Below are positions 1 to 6,846 of a DNA stretch of 12,848 nucleotides, in pieces (within the stretch, counting starts at the first letter, position 1; every line of letters starts with the position of its first letter). Source of the stretch: Bacteroidales bacterium UBA4912 (GTDB lineage Bacteria > Bacteroidota > Bacteroidia > Bacteroidales > Dysgonomonadaceae); the NCBI GenBank assembly GCA_002398875.1, contig DHCC01000004.1, forward strand, positions 29,173 to 42,020, in the 5' to 3' direction. A program made the position numbers and the translations under genes. The notes under the pieces were generated by a model. The model did no database searches. It saw only the letters and a program-made list of their open reading frames with translations, and was not told the DNA's origin.

Positions 1-165
1 AATCAGGTATTCAATAATCACAACCGAACAACAGACTCTGGCGGGAACGACTTCTTTGAAAGTGCTATAGCTCACCCTGACCTGTTTTTGTCGGATCTAG
101 TGAAAGCTGCATATCCTGATCTGCTTCCTGACTACACCTTCACATATATAAAGCCATTAAAGTGA
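1..165 (+). CDS. ABC transporter substrate-binding protein, C-terminal fragment
   Basis: Frame 1 is open from the window edge for 54 codons and ends at TGA (163-165). Only the C-terminal tail is present; the rest lies upstream of the window. The tail contains FFESAIAHPDLFLSDL and a PDLLPDYTF segment, which resembles the end of the periplasmic cobalamin/siderophore/heme binding proteins (BtuF/FepB-like, PF01497) of Bacteroidales, where a gene for such a protein commonly sits directly before a FecCD permease gene. That is the case here: the permease starts 25 nt downstream on the same strand, so the two are probably co-transcribed. The protein would capture a metal chelate or corrinoid and deliver it to the permease. 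The family assignment rests mainly on the neighbour and on the general look of this tail; the ligand cannot be told. Confidence 0.72.
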   Translation, partial: NQVFNNHNRTTDSGGNDFFESAIAHPDLFLSDLVKAAYPDLLPDYTFTYIKPLK

Positions 166-190
166 CTACTAATAAGATATAAAAATAAAA

Positions 191-1201
191 TTGAAGAAGA
201 AATCAACAATATTTGCACTATTGATAACCCTGTTAGTATTGGCTTTCATCTGTGATATTTTCACAGGAAATGCACCAATATCGGTTAAAGAAGCTTGGGC
301 ATCTATTTTTGGAGGTTCCGGAAACCTTATAGTGGATGAAATTATCAGAAATTACCGACTTCCAAAAGCCATAACTGCAATTATCGCGGGTTCTGCTCTT
401 TCTGTTTCGGGGCTATTGATGCAAACTCTTTTCCGCAATCCTCTTGCCGGACCTGATGTTCTTGGTGTTAGTGCAGGCGCAGGTCTTGGTGTTGCTTTTA
501 TGACAATGTTAAGCGGTTCAGCCATATATCCTTTTATATCTTCAATGGGCAGTATGGCACAGGTTATTGCAGCTGTGTCAGGAGCAGCATTGGTTTTAAT
601 ACTGATACTGGGAGTTTCTGCAAGGATTAAAGATTCAATTACTATACTGGTATTGGGAATGATTTTTGGCTATGTTGCCAGTGCAATGGTAACAATATTG
701 CAGAGTTTTGCCGATCCCGACTCTCTAAAGGTGTTTGTGACATGGACTTTCGGAAGTCTTGGAGATGTATCTTGGGACAGGATGCCTATTTTACTAATAT
801 TGGTTTCTGCAGGTATTATTTTAGCCGCCCTTTTACAAAAAGCTCTAAATAGTCTTCTTTTGGGCGAGAATTATGCTCTTAGTGCAGGACTTAATATAAA
901 AAAGACACGCATTTTGATTATCTCAATATCAGCTGTTATCACAGGAACTGTAACTGCTTTTACCGGTCCGATTGCTTTTGTAGGAGTTGTGATACCTCAT
1001 TTTGCCCGTGCCTTTTTTGGGACAGTAAATCATAAAACTATACTGCCAGCAACCATACTTCTCGGAAGCATTCTGATGTTAATATGCGATATCGTTTCTC
1101 AGATACCAATAGCTAACAGAACTCTTCCTATTAATGCAGTGTCTGCAATGTTTGGAGCCCCAATGATAGTTTGGATTGTTTTAAAACGCAAGAAACTATA
1201 A
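191..1201 (+). CDS. FecCD-family ABC transporter permease (cobalamin/iron-chelate type)
   Basis: Inner-membrane permease of the FecCD/BtuC family (PF01032), 336 residues, the usual length. It would form the channel of an importer for corrinoid, siderophore or heme. Family signatures are visible: RLPKAITAIIAGSALSVSG at 56-74, then MQTLFRNPLAGPDVLGVSAG at 78-97; the cytoplasmic coupling segment LGENYALSAGLNIKK at 224-238; FVGVVIPHFAR at 263-273; and LPINAVSAMFGAPMIVW at 312-328 near the C-terminus. Most of the rest is hydrophobic helix, consistent with about ten membrane spans. The start is TTG: an in-frame TAA at 173-175 leaves no ATG or GTG upstream, and a later start would remove the first helix. 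It follows the binding protein by 25 nt. No ATP-binding subunit follows; the next gene is clpC, so the ATPase must be upstream or elsewhere. Substrate is not assignable. Confidence 0.93.
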   Translation: MKKKSTIFALLITLLVLAFICDIFTGNAPISVKEAWASIFGGSGNLIVDEIIRNYRLPKAITAIIAGSALSVSGLLMQTLFRNPLAGPDVLGVSAGAGLGVAFMTMLSGSAIYPFISSMGSMAQVIAAVSGAALVLILILGVSARIKDSITILVLGMIFGYVASAMVTILQSFADPDSLKVFVTWTFGSLGDVSWDRMPILLILVSAGIILAALLQKALNSLLLGENYALSAGLNIKKTRILIISISAVITGTVTAFTGPIAFVGVVIPHFARAFFGTVNHKTILPATILLGSILMLICDIVSQIPIANRTLPINAVSAMFGAPMIVWIVLKRKKL

Positions 1202-1335
1202 TTAATCTTATCTAAATAAACCGTTCTTAATTATACTGAACATAAATTTAGTGAAAATCAATACTATCCTTAAACAAAAAAGCCTCCAAAGTGTCTAATA
1301 TACTGATTGGTATCACAAAAAGGACAAAATGCTGT

Positions 1336-1352
1336 TTGGCATCGTTTTTGCA
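1336..1352 (+). promoter_or_regulatory. Sigma-54-type (-24/-12) promoter ahead of clpC
   Basis: The sequence TTGGCATCGTTTTTGCA matches the RpoN consensus YTGGCACGNNNNTTGCW at all but two positions. The essential GG (1338-1339) and GC (1350-1351) dinucleotides are present with exactly 10 nt between them. Predicted transcription start is near 1363, giving a leader of about 95 nt to the clpC ATG. It points at clpC and no other gene lies between. No clear palindromic activator-binding site was seen upstream in 1202-1335. This is a sequence match only; activity is inferred. Confidence 0.62.
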
Positions 1353-1417
1353 CTTATGCTGAGACAGGAAAAGAACAAAAGAGATATTTTAAAATTATTC
1401 GATTAGAAATAAAAGTA

Positions 1418-1425
1418 TATATTTG
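1418..1425 (+). promoter_or_regulatory. Bacteroidota housekeeping promoter -7 element for clpC
   Basis: TATATTTG matches the phylum's -7 consensus TAnnTTTG. It would start transcription near 1432, about 27 nt before the clpC ATG, a normal leader length. The -33 side is weak: no TTTG at the expected distance, only AT-rich sequence. Together with the -24/-12 site upstream it suggests two tandem promoters for clpC. Confidence 0.5.
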
Positions 1426-1458
1426 TAATCGAAACAGCATTAAGAAGGGATTAAAACA

Positions 1459-4008
1459 ATGGATAATAACTTTTCACAGCGAGTAAGAGACATTATGGCA
1501 TATAGTCGTGAAGAAGCCGGACGTCTCCAAAACAACTACATCGGGCCTGAACACCTCATGCTTGGTATACTTCGTGATGGAGATGGCGTAGCAATTCAGG
1601 TACTTCAGGACTTCGATATTGACCTTCACGTCTTAAAAGATTACATAGACTCACATGTTCGTTCAATACAGGAACCTTATGACGGGACCAGCGAACTTGT
1701 AATAAATAAAAATACAGAGAAAGCATTAAAAATGAGTATTCTGGAAGCACGTCTGACAAAAAGTACAGAAACAGATACTGAACACATATTGCTAGCACTG
1801 TTGAAAGAAAAGAACACTTTGATATACGATATTCTAAAACAGTTTCAGCTTGACTACTCAAGCGCGTTTTTATATATCAAGAGCATTCTGGAGAATAGAA
1901 CTGAGGAGGGTTTGGACAATACCGATTCACCAGTTTCAGGAGCTAATTTTACGGATGACGATGATGACGATATGAACGAAAAATCATTTAATCCGGGTGG
2001 AGGGCAAGGTACATCACAGACAAAAAACAACGCATCTGACACACCTGTCCTTGACAACTTTGGTACAGATATAACACGTGCTGCACTTGAAAACCGTTTG
2101 GATCCTGTTGTAGGTCGTGAAAAAGAAATTGAGCGTATCGCACAGATACTGAGCAGACGCAAGAAAAACAACCCAGTACTAATAGGTGACCCCGGTGTTG
2201 GTAAATCTGCTATTGTAGATGGACTTGCACTTCGTATTACTCAAAAGAAGGTGTCACGTGCATTGTTTGACAAACGAGTAATTGCACTTGATATGGCTTC
2301 TATTGTTGCAGGTACAAAATACCGCGGTCAGTTTGAAGAGCGAATCAAAGCTATCCTCAACGAACTCTCAAAAAACCCGAACATCATTCTGTTTATCGAT
2401 GAGATACACACAATTGTGGGGGCAGGAGGTGCTGCTGGCTCTCTTGATGCTGCAAATATGTTAAAACCTGCTCTGGCAAGGGGTGAAATACAGTGTATAG
2501 GTGCAACTACCTTAGATGAATACAGAAAGAATATCGAAAAGGATGGTGCACTTGAACGCCGTTTCCAAAAAGTAATAGTAGATCCTACGACACCTGAAGA
2601 AACTCTTCAGATACTTCGCAATATTAAGGAAAGATACGAAGAGCATCACAACGTAAGGTATACCGATGAGGCTCTCAAAGCGTGTGTAAAACTTACCGAA
2701 CGGTATGTTTCTGATCGTACATTTCCTGATAAAGCAATTGATGCATTAGATGAGGCAGGTGCCAGGGTTCATATTTCTAATATAGTTATTCCGGAAACTA
2801 TTGTGCGTCTTGAAGATGAACTTAAAGAAGTTGAACAACAAAAGACTGATGCTGTTAAAGCTCAAAAATATGAACTGGCTGCAAGCTTCCGCGATAAACA
2901 ACGTCAACTACTTCTTGCTCTTGAGGCAGAAGAAGAACGTTGGCAAAAAGAGATTAAGGAAAAACCTGAAATCGTTGACGAAGATAAAATTGCAGAAGTA
3001 GTTGCAATGATTTCAAATGTACCTGTTCAGCGTATTGCTCAAGCTGAAGGTCAGAGATTATTGCAAATGAAGGATCTTTTAAGAAGTAAGGTAATTGGTC
3101 AGGATGAAGCTGTTGATAAGGTTGTCAGGGCAATACAGCGAAACCGTGTTGGACTGAAGGATCCAAATAAACCAATCGGAACATTTATGTTTCTTGGACC
3201 TACAGGTGTTGGTAAAACGCATCTTGCAAAGAAACTGGCACAGTTCCTGTTTGATTCACCAGAAAATCTTATCCGTATTGATATGAGTGAATACATGGAG
3301 AAATTTAATGTCTCCAGACTCGTAGGAGCTCCTCCGGGATATGTTGGATATGAAGAAGGCGGACAACTCACCGAAAAGGTACGTCGCCGCCCCTACTCTG
3401 TAGTACTGCTTGATGAGGTGGAAAAAGCTCACCCTGATGTATTTAATATTCTGCTTCAGATAATGGATGAGGGTCATGTAACTGATAGTCTTGGTCGTAA
3501 GATTGATTTCAGAAATACAATCCTTATCATGACATCAAATATCGGTACACGTCAGTTGAAAGACTTCGGACGTGGTGTAGGATTCAAAACCAACAGTGAT
3601 GTAAGTGATGTGGAATATTCACGCAGTGTTATTCAGAAAGCACTAAACAAGGCTTTTGCTCCTGAGTTTCTTAACAGGGTAGACGACATTGTAATGTTTG
3701 ACCAATTGAGCAAAGAATCAATTTACAAAATTATTGACCTTGAGCTGGAAGGACTATACAAGAGAATCGGAGATCTTGGTTTCAAGATAAATCTGACAGA
3801 GCCTGCGAAAGAGTTTATTGCCAATAAAGGATACGATGTTCAGTTTGGAGCAAGACCACTTAAACGTGCTATTCAAAAATATATAGAAGACGAATTGGCA
3901 GAGAAAATTATCACTTACGGCATGAAAGAAGGCGATACAGTAATTGTTGACTTCGATAAAGAAAAACAACAGATACTTATGAATAAAGAGGAAAAGATCC
4001 TTAATTAA
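1459..4008 (+). CDS. clpC: ATP-dependent Clp protease ATP-binding subunit ClpC
   Basis: Hsp100 AAA+ unfoldase of 849 residues that threads proteins into ClpP or remodels aggregates in the cytoplasm. Domain order: Clp N-domain double repeat (about 2-145, beginning FSQRVRDIMAYSREEA); a linker (150-200) with six consecutive Asp (166-171) and a Gly-rich stretch; first AAA+ module with Walker A GDPGVGKS (243-250) and Walker B LFIDE (311-315); a central UvrB/UvrC-like (UVR) segment with coiled coil around 451-490 (YELAASFRDKQ at 471-481), which marks ClpC rather than ClpA or ClpB; second AAA+ module with Walker A GPTGVGKT (580-587) and Walker B VVLLDE (648-653); and the ClpP-docking loop VGF at 707-709. 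All nucleotide-binding motifs look intact. ATG start follows an A-rich leader. It stands alone between its own promoter region and a strong terminator, so it is probably monocistronic and perhaps stress-regulated. Confidence 0.97.
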   Translation: MDNNFSQRVRDIMAYSREEAGRLQNNYIGPEHLMLGILRDGDGVAIQVLQDFDIDLHVLKDYIDSHVRSIQEPYDGTSELVINKNTEKALKMSILEARLTKSTETDTEHILLALLKEKNTLIYDILKQFQLDYSSAFLYIKSILENRTEEGLDNTDSPVSGANFTDDDDDDMNEKSFNPGGGQGTSQTKNNASDTPVLDNFGTDITRAALENRLDPVVGREKEIERIAQILSRRKKNNPVLIGDPGVGKSAIVDGLALRITQKKVSRALFDKRVIALDMASIVAGTKYRGQFEERIKAILNELSKNPNIILFIDEIHTIVGAGGAAGSLDAANMLKPALARGEIQCIGATTLDEYRKNIEKDGALERRFQKVIVDPTTPEETLQILRNIKERYEEHHNVRYTDEALKACVKLTERYVSDRTFPDKAIDALDEAGARVHISNIVIPETIVRLEDELKEVEQQKTDAVKAQKYELAASFRDKQRQLLLALEAEEERWQKEIKEKPEIVDEDKIAEVVAMISNVPVQRIAQAEGQRLLQMKDLLRSKVIGQDEAVDKVVRAIQRNRVGLKDPNKPIGTFMFLGPTGVGKTHLAKKLAQFLFDSPENLIRIDMSEYMEKFNVSRLVGAPPGYVGYEEGGQLTEKVRRRPYSVVLLDEVEKAHPDVFNILLQIMDEGHVTDSLGRKIDFRNTILIMTSNIGTRQLKDFGRGVGFKTNSDVSDVEYSRSVIQKALNKAFAPEFLNRVDDIVMFDQLSKESIYKIIDLELEGLYKRIGDLGFKINLTEPAKEFIANKGYDVQFGARPLKRAIQKYIEDELAEKIITYGMKEGDTVIVDFDKEKQQILMNKEEKILN

Positions 4009-4064
4009 TAAATATGATTTTAAGTCATAATGAGTAAATATGTTCTATAAATGAAGTATTTATA

Positions 4065-4098
4065 AGAGGCTGTCCAGATAATGGGCAGTCTCTTTTTC
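4065..4098 (+). terminator. Rho-independent terminator after clpC
   Basis: An 11-bp stem (4065-4075 with 4083-4093; AGAGGCTGTCC against GGGCAGTCTCT, two G-U wobbles) encloses a 7-nt loop and runs into TTTTT (4093-4097). It lies 57 nt after the clpC stop and only 20 nt before the ATG of the next gene. It should end the clpC transcript; if transcription of the next gene begins upstream of it, it would act as a leader hairpin or attenuator. Confidence 0.88.
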
Positions 4099-4118
4099 AT
4101 CAAAAAAAAATAAAAATT

Positions 4119-4850
4119 ATGTCAACTCAAAAAATGAAAGTAGAAGTGTGGACTGATATTATGTGTCCATACTGTTATATAGGTAAAATACACTATGAGA
4201 AAGCACTTCAGCAGTTTGATCATGCTGATGAGGTAGAGCTTGAATGGAAAGCGTTTCAACTTAATCCTGATCTGCCTGATAACGGAAAAGGAATACCGGT
4301 AAGTGAATACCTGACACAACAGGTTGGATATCCTGAAGAAGGTATCAAAAGTATGTACGACTCCTTGCGGATACTTTCTGAAGAAGCAGGCGTTGTTTTT
4401 AATCTTCCCAATGCAGTGGCAGCAAACACACGTGATGCCCATCGGTTAATTAAAATGGCTGCAAATAAAGGTATGGATACATTTGTTTTAGGAAAACTGT
4501 CAAAAGCCTATTTTGAAGAAGGTAAAGATTACAGCAACAGAGATCTTCTTGTTTCAATAGGAAAGGAAGCCGGATTTGAGGAAGAAGAGATTATTACTAT
4601 GCTCAATAGTGATGAGTATAAATATGAAATCAAACAGGATATGCAAGAAGCGGGCAACCTTGGTTTTGATACTGTTCCCACTTTTCTGATGGACAGAAGA
4701 CAAGCTATCGTTGGTTCAGAACCTGTTCAACTGTTTCTGGATGTCTTGAATAAAGCCTATAAAGCATGGAAAGAGCGCAATAAAGAAGTATCAAAGCCTG
4801 AAGTATTAAAAGGCAAATCCTGTTCTATTGATGGAACTTGTGATATTTAG
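4119..4850 (+). CDS. DsbA-family thiol oxidoreductase, FrnE-like
   Basis: Thioredoxin-fold protein of 243 residues in the DsbA/FrnE group (PF01323), predicted cytoplasmic because no signal peptide is present. Visible features: after VEVWTDIM comes the redox motif CPYC (C16-C19); an inserted alpha-helical region, where FrnE proteins carry NAVAANTRDAHRL-like sequence (the same string is here at about 98-110); and the conserved cis-proline in DTVPTF (P187). The C-terminus holds a second close cysteine pair, CSIDGTC (C235 and C241), comparable to the extra C-terminal cysteine motif described for Deinococcus FrnE. It would form or isomerise disulfides or take part in oxidative-stress protection; the substrate is unknown. 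The start ATG follows a run of A, typical of this phylum. Alternative relatives are 2-hydroxychromene-2-carboxylate isomerases, but those usually lack the CxxC pair. Confidence 0.9.
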   Translation: MSTQKMKVEVWTDIMCPYCYIGKIHYEKALQQFDHADEVELEWKAFQLNPDLPDNGKGIPVSEYLTQQVGYPEEGIKSMYDSLRILSEEAGVVFNLPNAVAANTRDAHRLIKMAANKGMDTFVLGKLSKAYFEEGKDYSNRDLLVSIGKEAGFEEEEIITMLNSDEYKYEIKQDMQEAGNLGFDTVPTFLMDRRQAIVGSEPVQLFLDVLNKAYKAWKERNKEVSKPEVLKGKSCSIDGTCDI

Positions 4851-4873
4851 CTATCAAACTGCGAATAAAACAG

Positions 4874-4904
4874 TTTTATCTTTAATTGGATTATACTAAC
4901 TTTG
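4874..4904 (+). promoter_or_regulatory. Bacteroidota-type promoter for the GNAT gene
   Basis: TAACTTTG (4897-4904) fits the -7 consensus TAnnTTTG, with TTTT (4874-4877) 19 nt upstream as a partial -33 element. Expected start of transcription is near 4911, about 19 nt before the ATG at 4930. This implies the acetyltransferase is transcribed separately from the upstream oxidoreductase gene. Confidence 0.65.
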
Positions 4905-4929
4905 TTGTTAAACCTATTTAAACAAACTG

Positions 4930-5475
4930 ATGGAGTATTTACGGATAGAGGCTGACGATAAAGAAAGGTGGAACAGAGTATGGGATTTGTATGAAAAGAG
5001 CTTCCCGGTTGCTGAACGCAGAAAGATAAATGACCATTTGCGTGCGTGTGCCGATGAACGTTTTTTTCCTTTGTCAATATGGGAAGGACAGCAATTGATA
5101 GGATTGATGTTTTTCTGGGAATGGGATACATATCGTTATCTGGAGCATCTGGCAGTCAACCCTGAAATCAGAGGTCACGGCTACGGTTCGCAGTTGTTAA
5201 GGTATCTATGCGATTCAGAACATACAATCATACTTGAAATTGATCCACTCGATGACGAACTGTCGGTTAGAAGATTGCAGTTTTATGAACGTTCAGGTTA
5301 CACCCTCACCCCATTTAGATTTGTACATTTACCGTATAGAATAGATGGTCAGGAACAGGAGCTACTCATTCTTAGTTATCCTAAGATGATCAGCAAAGAT
5401 CAGCACAAAGATTTCTTGAAATTTGTAAATGAGGTAGTTATTCAATATTGCGAAGGTTACACTCCAGAGTCATGA
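4930..5475 (+). CDS. GNAT-family N-acetyltransferase
   Basis: Soluble acyl-CoA-dependent N-acyltransferase of 181 residues with the GNAT fold (PF00583). The acetyl-CoA pyrophosphate-binding motif A is clear: LEHLAVNPEIRGHGYGSQLL at 71-90, with R/Q-x-x-G-x-G as RGHGYG (81-86). Motif B follows as RRLQFYERSGY (114-124), the usual place for the conserved Tyr. The substrate amine cannot be predicted. The C-terminal 30 residues after about 150 go beyond the core fold and are charged. It has its own promoter just upstream and converges on the gene encoded on the other strand with a 6-nt gap between stop codons. Confidence 0.88.
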   Translation: MEYLRIEADDKERWNRVWDLYEKSFPVAERRKINDHLRACADERFFPLSIWEGQQLIGLMFFWEWDTYRYLEHLAVNPEIRGHGYGSQLLRYLCDSEHTIILEIDPLDDELSVRRLQFYERSGYTLTPFRFVHLPYRIDGQEQELLILSYPKMISKDQHKDFLKFVNEVVIQYCEGYTPES

Positions 5476-5490
5476 TATATTTCATGGCTC
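5467..5490. terminator. Convergent hairpin joining two stop codons
   Basis: GAGTCATGA (5467-5475) pairs with TCATGGCTC (5482-5490) over 9 bp with one G-T wobble around a 6-nt loop. The stop codon of the GNAT gene (5473-5475) pairs with the stop codon of the opposite gene (5482-5484). There is no T-tract on either strand, so it is not a canonical intrinsic terminator. It could still stall or define 3' ends for both convergent transcripts. Confidence 0.45.
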
Positions 5491-6000
5491 AATAACAGTT
5501 CTCATGATACGCAGTATCTGATTAACCATAATTTTTTCCCTTTTAGACTCAGGAAAAATTGGATAAACTATAACTGTTACATTTTCACCCTGCTCCATTT
5601 TAATATAACCACCAAAACCCCATGACGTCATCCTGGAATCAGTTCTAAACTTTACAACACAATTTTTCCTATCTGAGTAAGAAATAATCCATTGTCTGTC
5701 GACACGTTGTAAAACTTCATCGAACGGACATTTTGTGCGGCCTTTAAATTTAAAGACCGCTTTTTTTTGCCCTGAAAATTCAGGAGGATTAATATCATCA
5801 GACTCCATATAATTGAGTCGCTTCGAAAAATAAGCTGTAATAATTGCAGGAGGTATCATTCCCACAATTACAAATACCAGCAGAATCTGCCAAAAATTCA
5901 TACTCAGCCCCCAAAACATATAAATTACTGCAAGTATACCGATATAAAATATAAGGAATATGGATACCCAGTAGAAATATAATCGAAATGTAAACTTCAT
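5482..6000 (-). CDS. Small membrane protein with two N-terminal helices, unknown function
   Basis: 172 residues. Two hydrophobic segments, roughly 8-30 and 37-58, form an N-terminal hairpin in the inner membrane. They are followed by a soluble domain of about 110 residues with alternating beta-like segments (for example VTVIVYPIF near 146-154) and a CPFDEVLQRV stretch near 91-100. No catalytic motif is evident and no family is recognised with confidence. The ATG lies one base after the stop of the DUF4230 gene, so the two are almost certainly translated together. The domain after the helices may sit on the cytoplasmic face, but topology is not certain. Confidence 0.8.
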   Translation of the reverse strand: MKFTFRLYFYWVSIFLIFYIGILAVIYMFWGLSMNFWQILLVFVIVGMIPPAIITAYFSKRLNYMESDDINPPEFSGQKKAVFKFKGRTKCPFDEVLQRVDRQWIISYSDRKNCVVKFRTDSRMTSWGFGGYIKMEQGENVTVIVYPIFPESKREKIMVNQILRIMRTVIEP

Positions 6001-6001
6001 A

Positions 6002-6607
6002 TCAATGCACTTGAGGTATTGTAAATTCTTCAGTTATGTATATTTGAGAAAATCCCATTTCTTCAAGCATTGTTTCTAAAACTATCTTTGCCTGATCAGT
6101 TGCATCTGTAAGTATTCCCTGATTAATTGCATCATTAATCATAACATTTTTTTCTCTGGTAAGTGCTTCATTATAATCCGATATCTTTATTGGATTGAAT
6201 GCATTTTCACTCTCATTGAAAACCTCAACCGATTTCTCATCAATTACAGTATCCAGAATCTTTGGTTTAGGTATGGAGACATGTATTGTAGAATCATTTT
6301 GCAAATCAACTTTTACATGAGAAAAATCTACACCGGCTTTTAAATAACCGTTATATTTTAAAATAAAATACTTATCTGTAAGCGGAATATTTATGTTCAG
6401 GAATTTCATGTAATCCTTAAAACTAATCACTCCTGTGTAGTTATGCTTAACAAGTGCCAGCTCCTGAATATGAGTTATCCTGTTCATCACTGTGGTGCTG
6501 CTGTACACAGGTTCACTTTCCCTATTACTTTTACTAAAAAGCAGAACTACAGCAAGTATAACTGTAGTAATAAAAAAGAAAAGTGTGGGTAACGATATTT
6601 TTCTCAT
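6002..6607 (-). CDS. DUF4230 domain-containing membrane-anchored protein
   Basis: 201 residues with one N-terminal membrane segment (about 7-25, PTLFFFITTVILAVVLLFS) and an extracytoplasmic remainder. The body resembles DUF4230 (PF14014): a segment beginning with a helix ITHIQELALVKHNYTGVI (44-61), beta strands with YNGYLKAGVDFSHVKVDL (85-102) and IHVSIPKPKILDTVID (108-123), and an amphipathic helix TDQAKIVLETMLEEMGF near 169-185. The family is of unknown function and widespread in Bacteroidota and Firmicutes. It is the first gene of a two-gene unit with the small membrane protein downstream (stop and ATG one base apart). No charged catalytic cluster stands out. Confidence is high that it is a gene and good for the domain. 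Confidence 0.88.
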   Translation of the reverse strand: MRKISLPTLFFFITTVILAVVLLFSKSNRESEPVYSSTTVMNRITHIQELALVKHNYTGVISFKDYMKFLNINIPLTDKYFILKYNGYLKAGVDFSHVKVDLQNDSTIHVSIPKPKILDTVIDEKSVEVFNESENAFNPIKISDYNEALTREKNVMINDAINQGILTDATDQAKIVLETMLEEMGFSQIYITEEFTIPQVH

Positions 6608-6644
6608 GTAAACTTTTGACTTAATACTGATAACACCCTAGTTA

Positions 6645-6661
6645 CAAAAATAGCAAATTTA
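6645..6661 (-). promoter_or_regulatory. Candidate promoter -7 elements for the DUF4230 unit
   Basis: Two overlapping-range -7 matches are found on the - strand: TATTTTTG (6652-6645) and TAAATTTG (6661-6654), both TAnnTTTG. They would give leaders of roughly 30-40 nt. Neither has a clear TTTG at the -33 distance. The surrounding gap (6608-6846, 239 bp) is AT-rich and holds no other gene; no terminator with a T-tract was found for the operon ending at 6847. Confidence 0.4.
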
Positions 6662-6846
6662 TTAATATATAAGTGACTTGCTATTTTTAAAACTGCTTAT
6701 AATTAACCCTTCTGGAAATTAAATCGAATTTTCTTCTCTCTGCTCTGTTACAAATTTCATTTAGGGAAATCTATTTCACAACCAGACTTTTGTAAACATC
6801 TTTCTTTGGTTTATAATGTTTTAAACAAAGTGCTAATCTTATGTAC

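Noticed and set aside
1445..1450. AAGGGA as a Shine-Dalgarno site for clpC
   Set aside because: It is too far from the ATG and Bacteroidota generally do not depend on such sites; other genes here show none.
1556..3969. Several open frames antisense to or out of frame with clpC
   Set aside because: They overlap a complete, highly conserved gene, lack promoters, and their translations show no domain or coherent composition.
4856..4883. Possible terminator after the oxidoreductase gene (AAACTG / CAGTTT, 9-nt loop)
   Set aside because: Stem of only 6 bp, low GC and an interrupted T-run; it also overlaps the -33 region of the GNAT promoter.
6781..6846. Hairpin CTTTG-TTT / AAACAAAG as terminator of the Rid-like operon
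   Set aside because: Contains a bulge and has no T-tract on the - strand; pairing is weak.
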